Part shown: piece after piece, positions 1-6,128 of the stretch
Layout of the letters: every line of letters starts with the position of its first letter
Numbering within the stretch: the stretch's first letter is position 1
Assembly: GCA_026645945.1 (NCBI GenBank)
Contig: JAPKMO010000027.1
Span: forward strand, 1-42,477
Origin: Anaerolineae bacterium
GTDB taxonomy: Bacteria > Chloroflexota > Anaerolineae > Aggregatilineales > Phototrophicaceae
DNA length: 42,477 nucleotides
Direction of reading: 5' to 3'
Notes under the pieces: generated by a model
Told to the model about the DNA's origin: nothing
The model's input: the letters and a program-made list of their open reading frames with translations, nothing else
Databases searched by the model: none
Translations under genes and position numbers: made by a program

Positions 1-174
1 TTTCGCGCACCAGCCTTCCCCGCCGCCCTCCGGGCAGATTGTTTCCCCGCCATCCACACTGACTGTTGTTTCGCCGTTCAGCACTCGATTCGATTCTGTT
101 CGATAGGGTGTGCAGCCTTGCCGTTTCGAGGCTGCACGGGCTTGCTTCTGAATTGGAATGCAGACACGACTCAA
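1..174 (-). CDS. Possible partial ORF running off the left edge
   Basis: On the minus strand a frame stays open from just after the stop of the next gene (about 216) to the window edge, roughly 71 codons. There is no ATG. A TTG at 172-174 is preceded by GGAGG only 3 bases upstream, which is a short spacing. The translated piece is Gly-, Glu- and Cys-containing near the edge (ETICPEGGGEGWC) and I do not recognise it. It lies in the same frame as the upstream gene, so it could be real, a readthrough tail or chance. Sequence left of the window would decide. Confidence 0.25.
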   Translation of the reverse strand, partial: MSRVCIPIQKQARAASKRQGCTPYRTESNRVLNGETTVSVDGGETICPEGGGEGWCAK

Positions 175-216
175 AGTCCTCCGGCTTTTCGCCCCGTTTG
201 ATGCTGTTCTGCCGCC

Positions 217-459
217 TTATTTAATCAGACGCAGCGGCGGGCAAACTGTTCTTTTTTCGATTTCGGCAATTGTCTCCTGGGCCGTGTAAACTAGATCATG
301 TAACCAGCCGATCAACTCCCGGTTGCTTAACTCGGTGACGGCGGCCAGATTGCCTTCGCTAACCGCGTCATGCAGGTCGTCAATCGCCGCCAGTGCTGCT
401 TCTAACCGGGCATCTTGCAAAAGGTAGTGAACGTTGGGCTGCTGGTGAGTTTGTCCCAT
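217..459 (-). CDS. Small hypothetical protein (80 aa)
   Basis: A short, mostly helical, acidic protein with no signal peptide or membrane segment, and not recognised as a family. Its middle (EAALAAIDDLHDAVSEGNLAAVTELSNRELIGWLHDLVYTAQ in pieces) looks like two or three amphipathic helices. The ATG at 457-459 is chosen because a GAGGTGA ribosome-binding sequence lies about 6 bases upstream. The GTG three codons earlier would lie inside that site. It is downstream of the terminator at 485-531, on the same strand as the small HTH gene, so readthrough or a separate promoter would be needed. No function is assigned. Confidence 0.55.
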   Translation of the reverse strand: MGQTHQQPNVHYLLQDARLEAALAAIDDLHDAVSEGNLAAVTELSNRELIGWLHDLVYTAQETIAEIEKRTVCPPLRLIK

Positions 460-484
460 TTTTGTCACCTCAATCCGAGACGGA

Positions 485-531
485 CAAATAAAAAGGGCGT
501 GGACTTTTGTTAATCTTCAGTCTCACGCCCT
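485..531 (-). terminator. Rho-independent terminator (minus strand)
   Basis: On the minus strand AGGGCGTG at 531-524 pairs with CACGCCCT at 501-494. The stem extends by GACT/AGTC with one bulged base and is followed by a TTTTTATTT run. It sits about 30 bases after the stop of the small ORF at 562 and would end transcripts of the HTH gene pair. Confidence 0.65.
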
Positions 532-561
532 GGTAGGGAACTCGTCGGAAGGGAGCGTCGT

Positions 562-744
562 CTACGGACTCCTATCCCTTCTTCGGTGAGACTGACACAC
601 GATCAGCGCGCTTTCGGCGATGCCGAACACGCCAGAATCCAGCCGGTCAGCAGGCAGGCGGAAACCTCCCATCCAGATGGACGGGCCGGCGCCAAGCGAA
701 TTGTGCAACTGGGCCGGCAGCCCGACTAACCGACGCGCGCTCAT
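562..744 (-). CDS. Tiny ORF coupled to the HTH gene (60 aa, unknown)
   Basis: The ATG at 742-744 comes one base after the TGA (746-748) of the upstream HTH gene. An alternative GTG at 751-753 overlaps that stop. Such spacing is typical of translational coupling. The product is short, with a hydrophobic middle (VFGIAESALIV) and a basic tail (HRRRDRSP), and I recognise no family. Its stop lies about 30 bases before a good terminator, consistent with being the last gene of a two-gene unit. A plus-strand ORF over the same DNA is judged a shadow because promoter, coupling and terminator all favour the minus strand. Confidence 0.4.
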   Translation of the reverse strand: MSARRLVGLPAQLHNSLGAGPSIWMGGFRLPADRLDSGVFGIAESALIVCQSHRRRDRSP

Positions 745-745
745 T

Positions 746-961
746 TCAGGCACCTCGCTCCACTACGGTATCTTCGAGCATTCCGAGGATGCTCTCCCCG
801 GTGATAAACACCCGCCGCATACCGTCCGGTTTACTCACCTTGAGGTGCCCCTTTTTAATCAGTCGCTTCAGCGTCGAGAGGCTGATGCCGAGCGCCTCCG
901 CGGCTTCCTGCCGGGAGTAGACCGACCCAGGCTCAATACGCAGTTTAGAGACTTGAATCAT
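746..961 (-). CDS. Excisionase/MerR-like helix-turn-helix protein (71 aa)
   Basis: A small DNA-binding protein of the excisionase (HTH_17/MerR-like) type. The core at about residues 14-45 (VYSRQEAAEALGISLSTLK, then LIKKGHLKVSK) fits the family pattern of a helix-turn-helix followed by the Lys-rich wing. The rest is too short for an effector domain, so it probably acts as a local regulator or recombination directionality-type factor. The ATG has an AAAGGGG site 6-7 bases upstream and a good promoter (987-1015). A tiny ORF is coupled downstream. No integrase or attachment site is visible next to it, so a mobile-element role is not supported by context. The fold is clear; the target is unknown. 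Confidence 0.85.
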   Translation of the reverse strand: MIQVSKLRIEPGSVYSRQEAAEALGISLSTLKRLIKKGHLKVSKPDGMRRVFITGESILGMLEDTVVERGA

Positions 962-986
962 TGAACACCCCTTTCACAACGAACAT

Positions 987-1015
987 ACCATAACACAGTT
1001 TTTTATGGGCGTCAA
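987..1015 (-). promoter_or_regulatory. Sigma-70-type promoter for the HTH gene
   Basis: On the minus strand TTGACG (1015-1010) and TATGGT (992-987) are separated by exactly 17 bases, about 25 bases before the ATG at 961. It runs divergently from the T-box promoter at 1088. Confidence 0.6.
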
Positions 1016-1087
1016 GAGCGCAAATTGTCACTTTTGCGGGCGGTTTGAGGCCACGATGGGTTAACGGGCTGCGTCCCGGTTTCGGGC

Positions 1088-1117
1088 TTGACAAGCCCTT
1101 TGCGCGCGGCACATAAT
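1088..1117 (+). promoter_or_regulatory. Promoter of the pheS T-box transcript
   Basis: TTGACA at 1088-1093 and CATAAT at 1112-1117 are spaced by 18 bases. The predicted transcript start near 1124 lies just before the first conserved T-box stem. Confidence 0.6.
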
Positions 1118-1243
1118 AACTTCCACAGGCGATGAAGGAGACCGTGCGCGACACCAGCGCCTTCAGGGAGCCAGGGGCCGCAGACTGCAAGCCCCGGCAG
1201 GCCGCCGTCGCGGAATTCGCTCCAGAGCCGACGGGTGAACCGT

Positions 1244-1328
1244 AGTTTCCAGTTATCAGTTTCCGGTTTTAAAACGGCCTTCCAGCCGCCTTATCCGGCT
1301 GATAACAGGTCACCGGTAACTGGAAACT
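1244..1328 (+). repeat. Inverted repeat inside the T-box leader
   Basis: AGTTTCCAGTTA at 1244-1255 is the perfect complement of TAACTGGAAACT at 1317-1328. The segment between is about 60 bases and contains further short palindromes (CCGG-type arms). It occupies the place between stem I and the antiterminator, where stems II and III normally lie, and looks like an inserted palindromic repeat or an extra long stem. Confidence 0.6.
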
Positions 1329-1430
1329 CCAGTAGTTCGTCCGCCCCCTCCGGCGTGACAGGAGGCTAACGAAGCGGGCTGCGCGTTTTTTATGGTGCAG
1401 TCAAGCAGGGTGGTACCGCGGGAGATACAC

Positions 1431-1468
1431 GCTCTCGTCCCTGGCCGATGGGACGGGAGCGTTTTTTG
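1431..1468 (+). terminator. T-box terminator hairpin
   Basis: GCTCTCGTCCC (1431-1441) pairs with GGGACGGGAGC (1450-1460) with one G-T pair and an 8-base loop, followed by a run of six T. Its 5' arm overlaps the side of the antiterminator, as expected for a transcriptional T-box switch. Confidence 0.9.
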
Positions 1469-1529
1469 TTTTTAGTCGGTAGTCCATAGTCAGTAGTCCA
1501 TAGTCAGGGTTTGAAAAGGGCTGAATGAT

Positions 1530-1883
1530 TTGGGGGATTTTAAGAAGCTGGCGGTATGGGAGAAGGCACACAGACTGACGCTGGCGGTTTATCAAGCGAG
1601 TGGGTCTTTTCCGAAAGATGAACTTTATGGGCTGATGAGTCAGATCAGGCGCGCCGCTGCTTCGATACCGACAAACATAGCGGAAGGTTCGGGACGAGGA
1701 GGTGACCGGGAACTTATGCGTTTTCTGCATATTGCGCTGGGGTCAGCGAACGAGCTTGAATATCAACTGCTGCTGGCAAAAGACCTGGGGTATCTGGACG
1801 CAGGAATTTACCAGGAGCTTGCACATCAGACGTTAGAAATCCAACGAATGCTCGCCGGTCTGATTCATAAGCTTCATGCCTGA
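1530..1883 (+). CDS. Four-helix-bundle protein (23S rRNA intervening-sequence family)
   Basis: A 117-residue protein matching the S23/IVP four-helix-bundle family. Visible signatures are the N-terminal DFKKLAVWEKAHRL, the central SQIRRAAASIPTNIAEG, and GSANELEYQLLLAKDLGYL with ERML-type helices at the end. The family was first noted in 23S rRNA intervening sequences and is related to the Avd accessory protein of diversity-generating retroelements. Its biochemical role is poorly defined. The TTG at 1530 is the only usable start near an AAAAGGG site, about 10 bases upstream. It lies between the T-box terminator and pheS, flanked by AGTC/GACT-type repeats, so it would be cotranscribed under Phe-tRNA control. 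I see no rRNA or reverse transcriptase nearby. Confidence 0.88.
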   Translation: MGDFKKLAVWEKAHRLTLAVYQASGSFPKDELYGLMSQIRRAAASIPTNIAEGSGRGGDRELMRFLHIALGSANELEYQLLLAKDLGYLDAGIYQELAHQTLEIQRMLAGLIHKLHA

Positions 1884-2016
1884 TGCGTCATTAGTCTGTA
1901 GTCATTGGTCGTTAGTCGAAAGACAAACCGGAATGGTCTGTTATGGTTTTTCAGAAAAACAGACAGCCATATCACCAACGACAAGACTCAATCTCAATGG
2001 CCTGAAACTGCGCTAA

Positions 2017-2070
2017 CGACTACCGACTACCGACTACCGACTACCGACTACCGACTACCGACTACCGACT
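2017..2070 (+). repeat. Tandem 7-bp repeat CGACTAC before pheS
   Basis: Seven full CGACTAC units start at 2017 and repeat every 7 bases, followed by a partial CGACT. The complementary motif (AGTCGGTAGTC) occurs at 1473-1483 on the far side of the four-helix-bundle gene, and another copy of GACTACCGACT lies just before pheT (6118-6128). The array ends 13 bases before the pheS ATG and could be slippage-prone. Confidence 0.9.
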
Positions 2071-2083
2071 GAGGACTATACAC

Positions 2084-3118
2084 ATGCACCAACAACTCGA
2101 AACACTCTATGCCGAAGCCCTGGCCGAACTGGACGCCATTACCGACAGCCAGGCCGTTCGCGCCTGGGAGCATAAATACCTGGGTCAGAAAGGCGCGGTC
2201 ACGTTGATTTTGCGCGGCATCGGCCAGATACCGAAGGAAGAACGCGCCGCCTTCGGCAAACGCGCTAACGAAATCAAGGAGGCGCTGGCCGAAGCTCACG
2301 CCCGGCGCGAAACGCTTGTCCAGGAACAGGAACTCGCCCGCGACCTGGAAGAAAACGCGGTGGACGTGACCCTGCCGGGCCGCGCGACGCCGACCGGCGG
2401 GCTGCATCCCTCCACTCAAACGCTGCGCCAGCTTTACGACATCTGGGCGGAAATGGGCTTCCAGGTTTACCGCAGCCGCGACGTGGAAACTGACGAAACC
2501 AACTTCTCGCTGCTGAACATCCCGCCCCACCACCCGGCGCGCGATATGTGGGACACCTTCTACACCACCACGCCGGGCGTGATTTTGCGGACGCACACCT
2601 CGCCGGGGCAAATTCACGCCATGCGCGACCTGGGGCAGAACGGCACGCAGCCGATTCGCGTCATCCTGCCGGGCATGTGCTACCGCTACGAACAGGTGAC
2701 GGCGCGCAGCGAGATGCAGTTCCACCAGCTTGAAGGGTTAGCCATCGGGCGAAACATCCGCATGAGCGACCTGAAAGGCACGATCAGCGCCTTCGCCCGG
2801 CGTATGTACGGCGCAAACGCGGCGGTGCGCTACCGCGCCTCGTACTTCCCGTTCACCGAGCCGAGCATGGAAGTGGATGTGGAGTGTTTTCTGTGTGGCG
2901 GTAAGGGCTGCCGCGTGTGTAAATATGCCGGCTGGATTGAAATCGCCGGGGCGGGCATGGTGCATCCGGTCGTGCTGCAAAACGGCGGTTACGACCCGAC
3001 CGAATGGAGCGGTTTCGCCTTCGGCATGGGGCCGGAGCGTATGACCATGAACAAACACGACATTAACGACATCCGCTATTTCTGGCAGAACGACCTGCGA
3101 TTTCTGGAGCAGTTCTGA
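2084..3118 (+). CDS. pheS: Phenylalanyl-tRNA synthetase alpha subunit
   Basis: The catalytic subunit of the alpha2-beta2 enzyme that charges tRNA-Phe in the cytoplasm. The 344 residues match the usual length. An N-terminal coiled-coil arm (about 1-90) is followed by the class II core: the HPSTQTLRQLYDIWAEMGF entry, HTSPGQIHAM, the motif 2 region with CYRYEQVTARSEMQFHQLEG, and motif 3 GFAFGMGPERMTM. A CFLCGGKGCRVCK segment near 255-272 has four Cys in a zinc-ribbon-like spacing, as in many bacterial PheS. The ATG has GAGGA about 8 bases upstream. The stop overlaps the next start by one base. It is predicted to be controlled by the T-box leader, but it is separated from it by a gene and a repeat array. 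Confidence 0.97.
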   Translation: MHQQLETLYAEALAELDAITDSQAVRAWEHKYLGQKGAVTLILRGIGQIPKEERAAFGKRANEIKEALAEAHARRETLVQEQELARDLEENAVDVTLPGRATPTGGLHPSTQTLRQLYDIWAEMGFQVYRSRDVETDETNFSLLNIPPHHPARDMWDTFYTTTPGVILRTHTSPGQIHAMRDLGQNGTQPIRVILPGMCYRYEQVTARSEMQFHQLEGLAIGRNIRMSDLKGTISAFARRMYGANAAVRYRASYFPFTEPSMEVDVECFLCGGKGCRVCKYAGWIEIAGAGMVHPVVLQNGGYDPTEWSGFAFGMGPERMTMNKHDINDIRYFWQNDLRFLEQF

Positions 3119-4266
3119 TGCGGCTGTCGGCGGCAGCCCGGCGCTTCGGCGCGCTTTACCGGACGCTGGCGGTTATCGTGCTGAATACGCTGCTGCTGCT
3201 GCTGCTGGTCGAAGGCGCGGCGGCGCTGGTGCTGGCGGGGCGCGAAATACCGCGCGAGGAACAGGTGCAGGCGTTTAAGGACAAAATGTTACGCCTGGAA
3301 TATTATTACGGCCAGGATTGGTCGAAAACCTACTGGGACGAACACATGCAGGCGGTAGATCGTTGGGTTTACCAGCCTTACCGGCTGTGGCAGACGCGCC
3401 CTTTCGACGGCCAGCAGATCAACGTGGACGAACAGGGGCGGCGCGTTACGCCGGGGTCCGGCTGCGCGGCGGGGAAAAAGCGCGTTTATGCCTTTGGCGG
3501 CTCGACCATGTGGGGCTACGGCGTGCCGGACTGGGGGACGATTCCGGCTTATCTCCAGGCAGGATTGGCGGATGCCTGTGTGGTTAACTACGGCGAGATG
3601 GGTTTTAATTCCACGCAGAGTCTCATCCGGCTGGTTGAACGGCTGCAAGCCAGCGACGTGCCGGACGTGGTGATCTTCTACGACGGCAGCAACGATGTGA
3701 CGGCGGCGCACCGCAGCAGCCGCCCCGGCACACATTTTTCGGAAGAAGCCGTCGCGCCGGCGGTCGAAAACGCGCTGAACGCGGGCGGCGCGGGCGTTTC
3801 GCCGCTGCGTGCGCTGGTGACGAACACGGCCACTTACCGCCTGCTGGCCGGCGCGCCGCAGGTTGAGCCGGATTGGGCGCTGCCGCCCTTCGCGCCGGGT
3901 TTCGTGGACGGCGTGGCCGAAACCTACCTGAACAATATCCGCGCGGCTTCGGCGCTGGCGGGGGAATACGGCTTCGCTTTTTACGCTTTTCTCCAGCCGG
4001 TGCTGCCCCTGGAAGGCGAACCCGCCAACTCGGAGCAGCAGATGTTTTTGTGGGATATGCCGGGCGGCCTGCCGGAACTGTTCCGGGCGGTTTACCCGCG
4101 CTGGATGGCCGCCGCCGAGGCTCTGCCGTATCTGTATGATCTATCGGATGTGCTGGACGGCCAGCCTTACCCGGTGTGGATTGACTTCAACCACCTGACG
4201 CCCTGGGGCAATCTGGCCGTCTCGGATGTTATGCTCAAGGTTATCCGCCCGGCGGTTGGCGGATAA
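3118..4266 (+). CDS. Membrane-anchored SGNH/GDSL-type hydrolase-like protein
   Basis: A 382-residue protein with an N-terminal membrane segment (LAVIVLNTLLLLLLVEGAAALVLAG, about 20-44) followed by an extracellular SGNH-fold domain. Block I appears as FGGSTMWGYG (Ser nucleophile in GGST), the Gly block as NYGEMGFNS, block III as YDGSNDV (Asn in GSND) and block V as DFNHLTPWGN (Asp and His). All four catalytic landmarks are therefore present, and an esterase or O-acyl hydrolase acting on envelope polysaccharide or lipid is plausible. The substrate cannot be read from sequence. The start ATG overlaps the pheS stop (TGATG), which indicates coupling to pheS. It has no known link to tRNA charging. 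Confidence 0.85.
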   Translation: MRLSAAARRFGALYRTLAVIVLNTLLLLLLVEGAAALVLAGREIPREEQVQAFKDKMLRLEYYYGQDWSKTYWDEHMQAVDRWVYQPYRLWQTRPFDGQQINVDEQGRRVTPGSGCAAGKKRVYAFGGSTMWGYGVPDWGTIPAYLQAGLADACVVNYGEMGFNSTQSLIRLVERLQASDVPDVVIFYDGSNDVTAAHRSSRPGTHFSEEAVAPAVENALNAGGAGVSPLRALVTNTATYRLLAGAPQVEPDWALPPFAPGFVDGVAETYLNNIRAASALAGEYGFAFYAFLQPVLPLEGEPANSEQQMFLWDMPGGLPELFRAVYPRWMAAAEALPYLYDLSDVLDGQPYPVWIDFNHLTPWGNLAVSDVMLKVIRPAVGG

Positions 4267-4326
4267 AATAAGATGTGCGAATGGTGGACACAAGCTGTCG
4301 TGTCCCATTAAGAAGGGAATGACGAT

Positions 4327-4764
4327 ATGAGCCAACCCGCATCACCTGCCCGCCGTTTCTCGCTTTCAGAGGACTGGCTGGCGACCATCATCGGCCTGCT
4401 GATTGTGGCGATCATCGGCCTGGGGCTGATCGGCCCCGGCCCACAGACCGTGACGCTGAAGGCCGCACCGGGTGCAAGCGTTGATAAAACGGCCAGGCCG
4501 CACGACGGCTGGAAAGCCAGCGCAACCATCGGCGGCGAAAAAGCCGTCGTTGAGGGCGCGCCAAAACAACTGGTGGACGCGCAGCTTTACCCGTTCGTTT
4601 GCGACGGCGGGCAGATGATTGCCGAAGCGGGCGACTCGTCACTGTCGCTGCCGTCCGGCGGCGCGTACTTGACGCTGACCAACAACTGCGACGCCGAGGC
4701 CAGCCTGACCTACACGACCGATTACGCCATCCGCTGGCCGCTGTTCGGGATTTTCAAACGGTAG
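4327..4764 (+). CDS. Small single-pass membrane protein of unknown function (145 aa)
   Basis: An N-terminal cytoplasmic tail (SQPASPARRFSLSEDW) is followed by one strong membrane helix (LATIIGLLIVAIIGLGLIG, about 18-37), then an exported domain of about 100 residues with two Cys (VCDGG and NNCDAE) that could form a disulfide. The C-terminus (RWPLFGIFKR) is hydrophobic. An AAGGGA ribosome site precedes the ATG. It lies 72 bases before the YeiH-type exporter on the same strand and may be an accessory subunit of it. That is inferred from adjacency alone, and I recognise no domain. Confidence 0.75.
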   Translation: MSQPASPARRFSLSEDWLATIIGLLIVAIIGLGLIGPGPQTVTLKAAPGASVDKTARPHDGWKASATIGGEKAVVEGAPKQLVDAQLYPFVCDGGQMIAEAGDSSLSLPSGGAYLTLTNNCDAEASLTYTTDYAIRWPLFGIFKR

Positions 4765-4836
4765 GGGAGAAAACCCCCTCTCTCAATCCCTCCCCATGCA
4801 CGGAGGGACGGGGAAGGGACAAAAGGAGACGCCAAT

Positions 4837-5937
4837 ATGACTACTACAACTGTATCCACTTCTACCCCTGTGCCGGCGCAGCGTTCGTGGCCGGGACTGG
4901 TGGCCGGCCTCGTCCTGCTGGCCGTCCTGACCATCCTGGTCGCCGAGCTTGATCTGGCGACCGCCGAGTTTTTTAAGGCGCAGGGCGTGGCGCGCAACCC
5001 GTTTGAATACCCGCTGACCGCCGTCATCATCGGCCTGATCGCCAACGGCCTGCTGCGGCTGGCCGGCTTATATACTTTCGTCCGCCCCGCCATCCGCACC
5101 GAGTTATATCTCAAAATCGGTCTGGTCATCCTGGGGGCGCGCATCAGCCTGGGCGACCTGCTGGCGACCGGCGCGGGCGGCCTCATCCAGGCGCTTATCA
5201 TGGTCGCCTCGGTGTTCTTTTTTACCTGGTGGCTGGCCGGGCGCTTCAACCTCGCGCCCACCCTCAAGGCGGTGATGGCCTCCGCCGTTTCAATCTGCGG
5301 CGTATCGGCGGCCATCGCGGCTGCCGGTTCGGTGATGGCGAAAAAAGAGGAAGTGACTTATATCACCGCCCTGGTCATCCTCACCGCGCTGCCGCTGATG
5401 GTGCTGATGCCGCCGCTGGCGAACGCGCTGGGGCTGTCGCCGGTGGTGGCCGGGGCGTGGTTTGGCGGCAACATTGACACAACGGCGGCGGTGGTGGGCG
5501 CAGGAACGCTGCACAGCCCGGAGGCGCAGCAGGTGGCGGCGGTGGTTAAACTGTCGCAGAACGTGCTGATCGGCTTTGTGGCTTTCGCGCTGGCGCTGTA
5601 CTTCGCGCTGCGCGTGGAGCGCAACCCCAACCAGCGCCCCAGCCCGATGATGATCTGGCAGCGGTTCCCCAAGTTCGTCATCGGCTTTGTGCTGGTTTCG
5701 CTGCTGGCTTCGATGGGCGCGTTCACGCCGGAGCTGGTCAAGGAGATGAACCGCGCCTACGAGTGGGCTTTTGCGCTGGCGTTTGTCTGCATCGGCATTG
5801 ACTTCGCGCCCGGCGCGCTGCGGCAGATGGGCTGGAGGCCGATTCTGGTGTACATAGGCGCGACCGTTTTTAACACCGTGCTGGCGCTGCTGGTCGCTTC
5901 GATGATCTTCGGCACGCTGGGGCTGGGCGGGGCTTAG
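4837..5937 (+). CDS. YeiH-family putative sulfate/anion exporter
   Basis: A 366-residue polytopic inner-membrane protein of the YeiH (UPF0324) family. About ten hydrophobic segments are visible. Family signatures are NPFEYPLTAVIIGLIANG, the LKIGLVILGARISL segment, SAVSICGVSAAIAAAG, and AWFGGNIDTTAAVVGAGTL followed by VVKLSQNVLIG. The family is annotated as putative sulfate exporters, with direct transport evidence limited. GGAG lies 8 bases before the ATG. It follows a small membrane protein and precedes pheT, with a palindromic repeat beginning right at its stop codon. The N-terminal 14 residues are Thr/Ser-rich and lie before the first helix. Confidence 0.9.
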   Translation: MTTTTVSTSTPVPAQRSWPGLVAGLVLLAVLTILVAELDLATAEFFKAQGVARNPFEYPLTAVIIGLIANGLLRLAGLYTFVRPAIRTELYLKIGLVILGARISLGDLLATGAGGLIQALIMVASVFFFTWWLAGRFNLAPTLKAVMASAVSICGVSAAIAAAGSVMAKKEEVTYITALVILTALPLMVLMPPLANALGLSPVVAGAWFGGNIDTTAAVVGAGTLHSPEAQQVAAVVKLSQNVLIGFVAFALALYFALRVERNPNQRPSPMMIWQRFPKFVIGFVLVSLLASMGAFTPELVKEMNRAYEWAFALAFVCIGIDFAPGALRQMGWRPILVYIGATVFNTVLALLVASMIFGTLGLGGA

Positions 5938-5984
5938 AGTTTATCCGTAAACCCACCAGACAGTGGGCTTAAGCCCACTGTCTG
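5937..5984 (+). repeat. Half copy (A) of a dispersed palindromic element
   Basis: It begins GAGTTTATCCGTAAACC and contains the palindrome CAGTGGGCTTAAGCCCACTG. It matches the first roughly 45 bases of the elements at 17741-17815 and (inverted) 40086-40160, but lacks the second terminal repeat. It lies immediately after the YeiH-type gene and may also act as a terminator-like hairpin. The rest of the gap to pheT (5985-6128) holds one more GC-rich hairpin near 6015-6035 and a GACTACCGACT motif. Confidence 0.8.
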
Positions 5985-6128
5985 TGTGCAGGTTAAGCTG
6001 GTTCATGTACTGGGGGCGGCCACACAGAGCCGCCTGCCTGACCGGCTGCGAAGTTTGCCGGGGTCGAACTTCCTTCGTCGAGAACCGGCGGCTAATAACT
6101 GAAAACTGTTGACTGAGGACTACCGACT

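Larger units (their letters stand above)
1124..1468 (+). promoter_or_regulatory. T-box riboswitch leader, tRNA-Phe (UUC specifier)
   Basis: The conserved T-box sequence AGGGTGGTACCGCG is at 1407-1420, directly before a strong terminator. The 5' part has the stem I hallmarks: GATGAAGGAGACCG near 1132, an AGGGAGCC-type loop near 1175, and GGAATTCGCTCC at 1212-1223 with the TTC codon at 1216-1218 as the likely specifier. T-box RNAs bind uncharged tRNA through the specifier and the NCCA end, and then favour antitermination. A Phe specifier matches pheS downstream. The region between stem I and the T-box is unusual (see 1244-1328). The 5' end is inferred from the promoter. Confidence 0.93.

Noticed and set aside
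746-961. HTH gene as part of an integrated phage or plasmid
   Set aside because: No integrase, attachment repeats, or other phage genes are visible in the window, so only the fold itself suggests it.
620-964. 114-residue plus-strand ORF
   Set aside because: It overlaps the HTH gene and its coupled ORF on the other strand. The minus-strand promoter, coupling and terminator outweigh it.
2017-2070. CRISPR-like short repeat array
   Set aside because: The units are only 7 bp and directly abut, with no spacers, and no cas gene is present. It is a simple tandem repeat.
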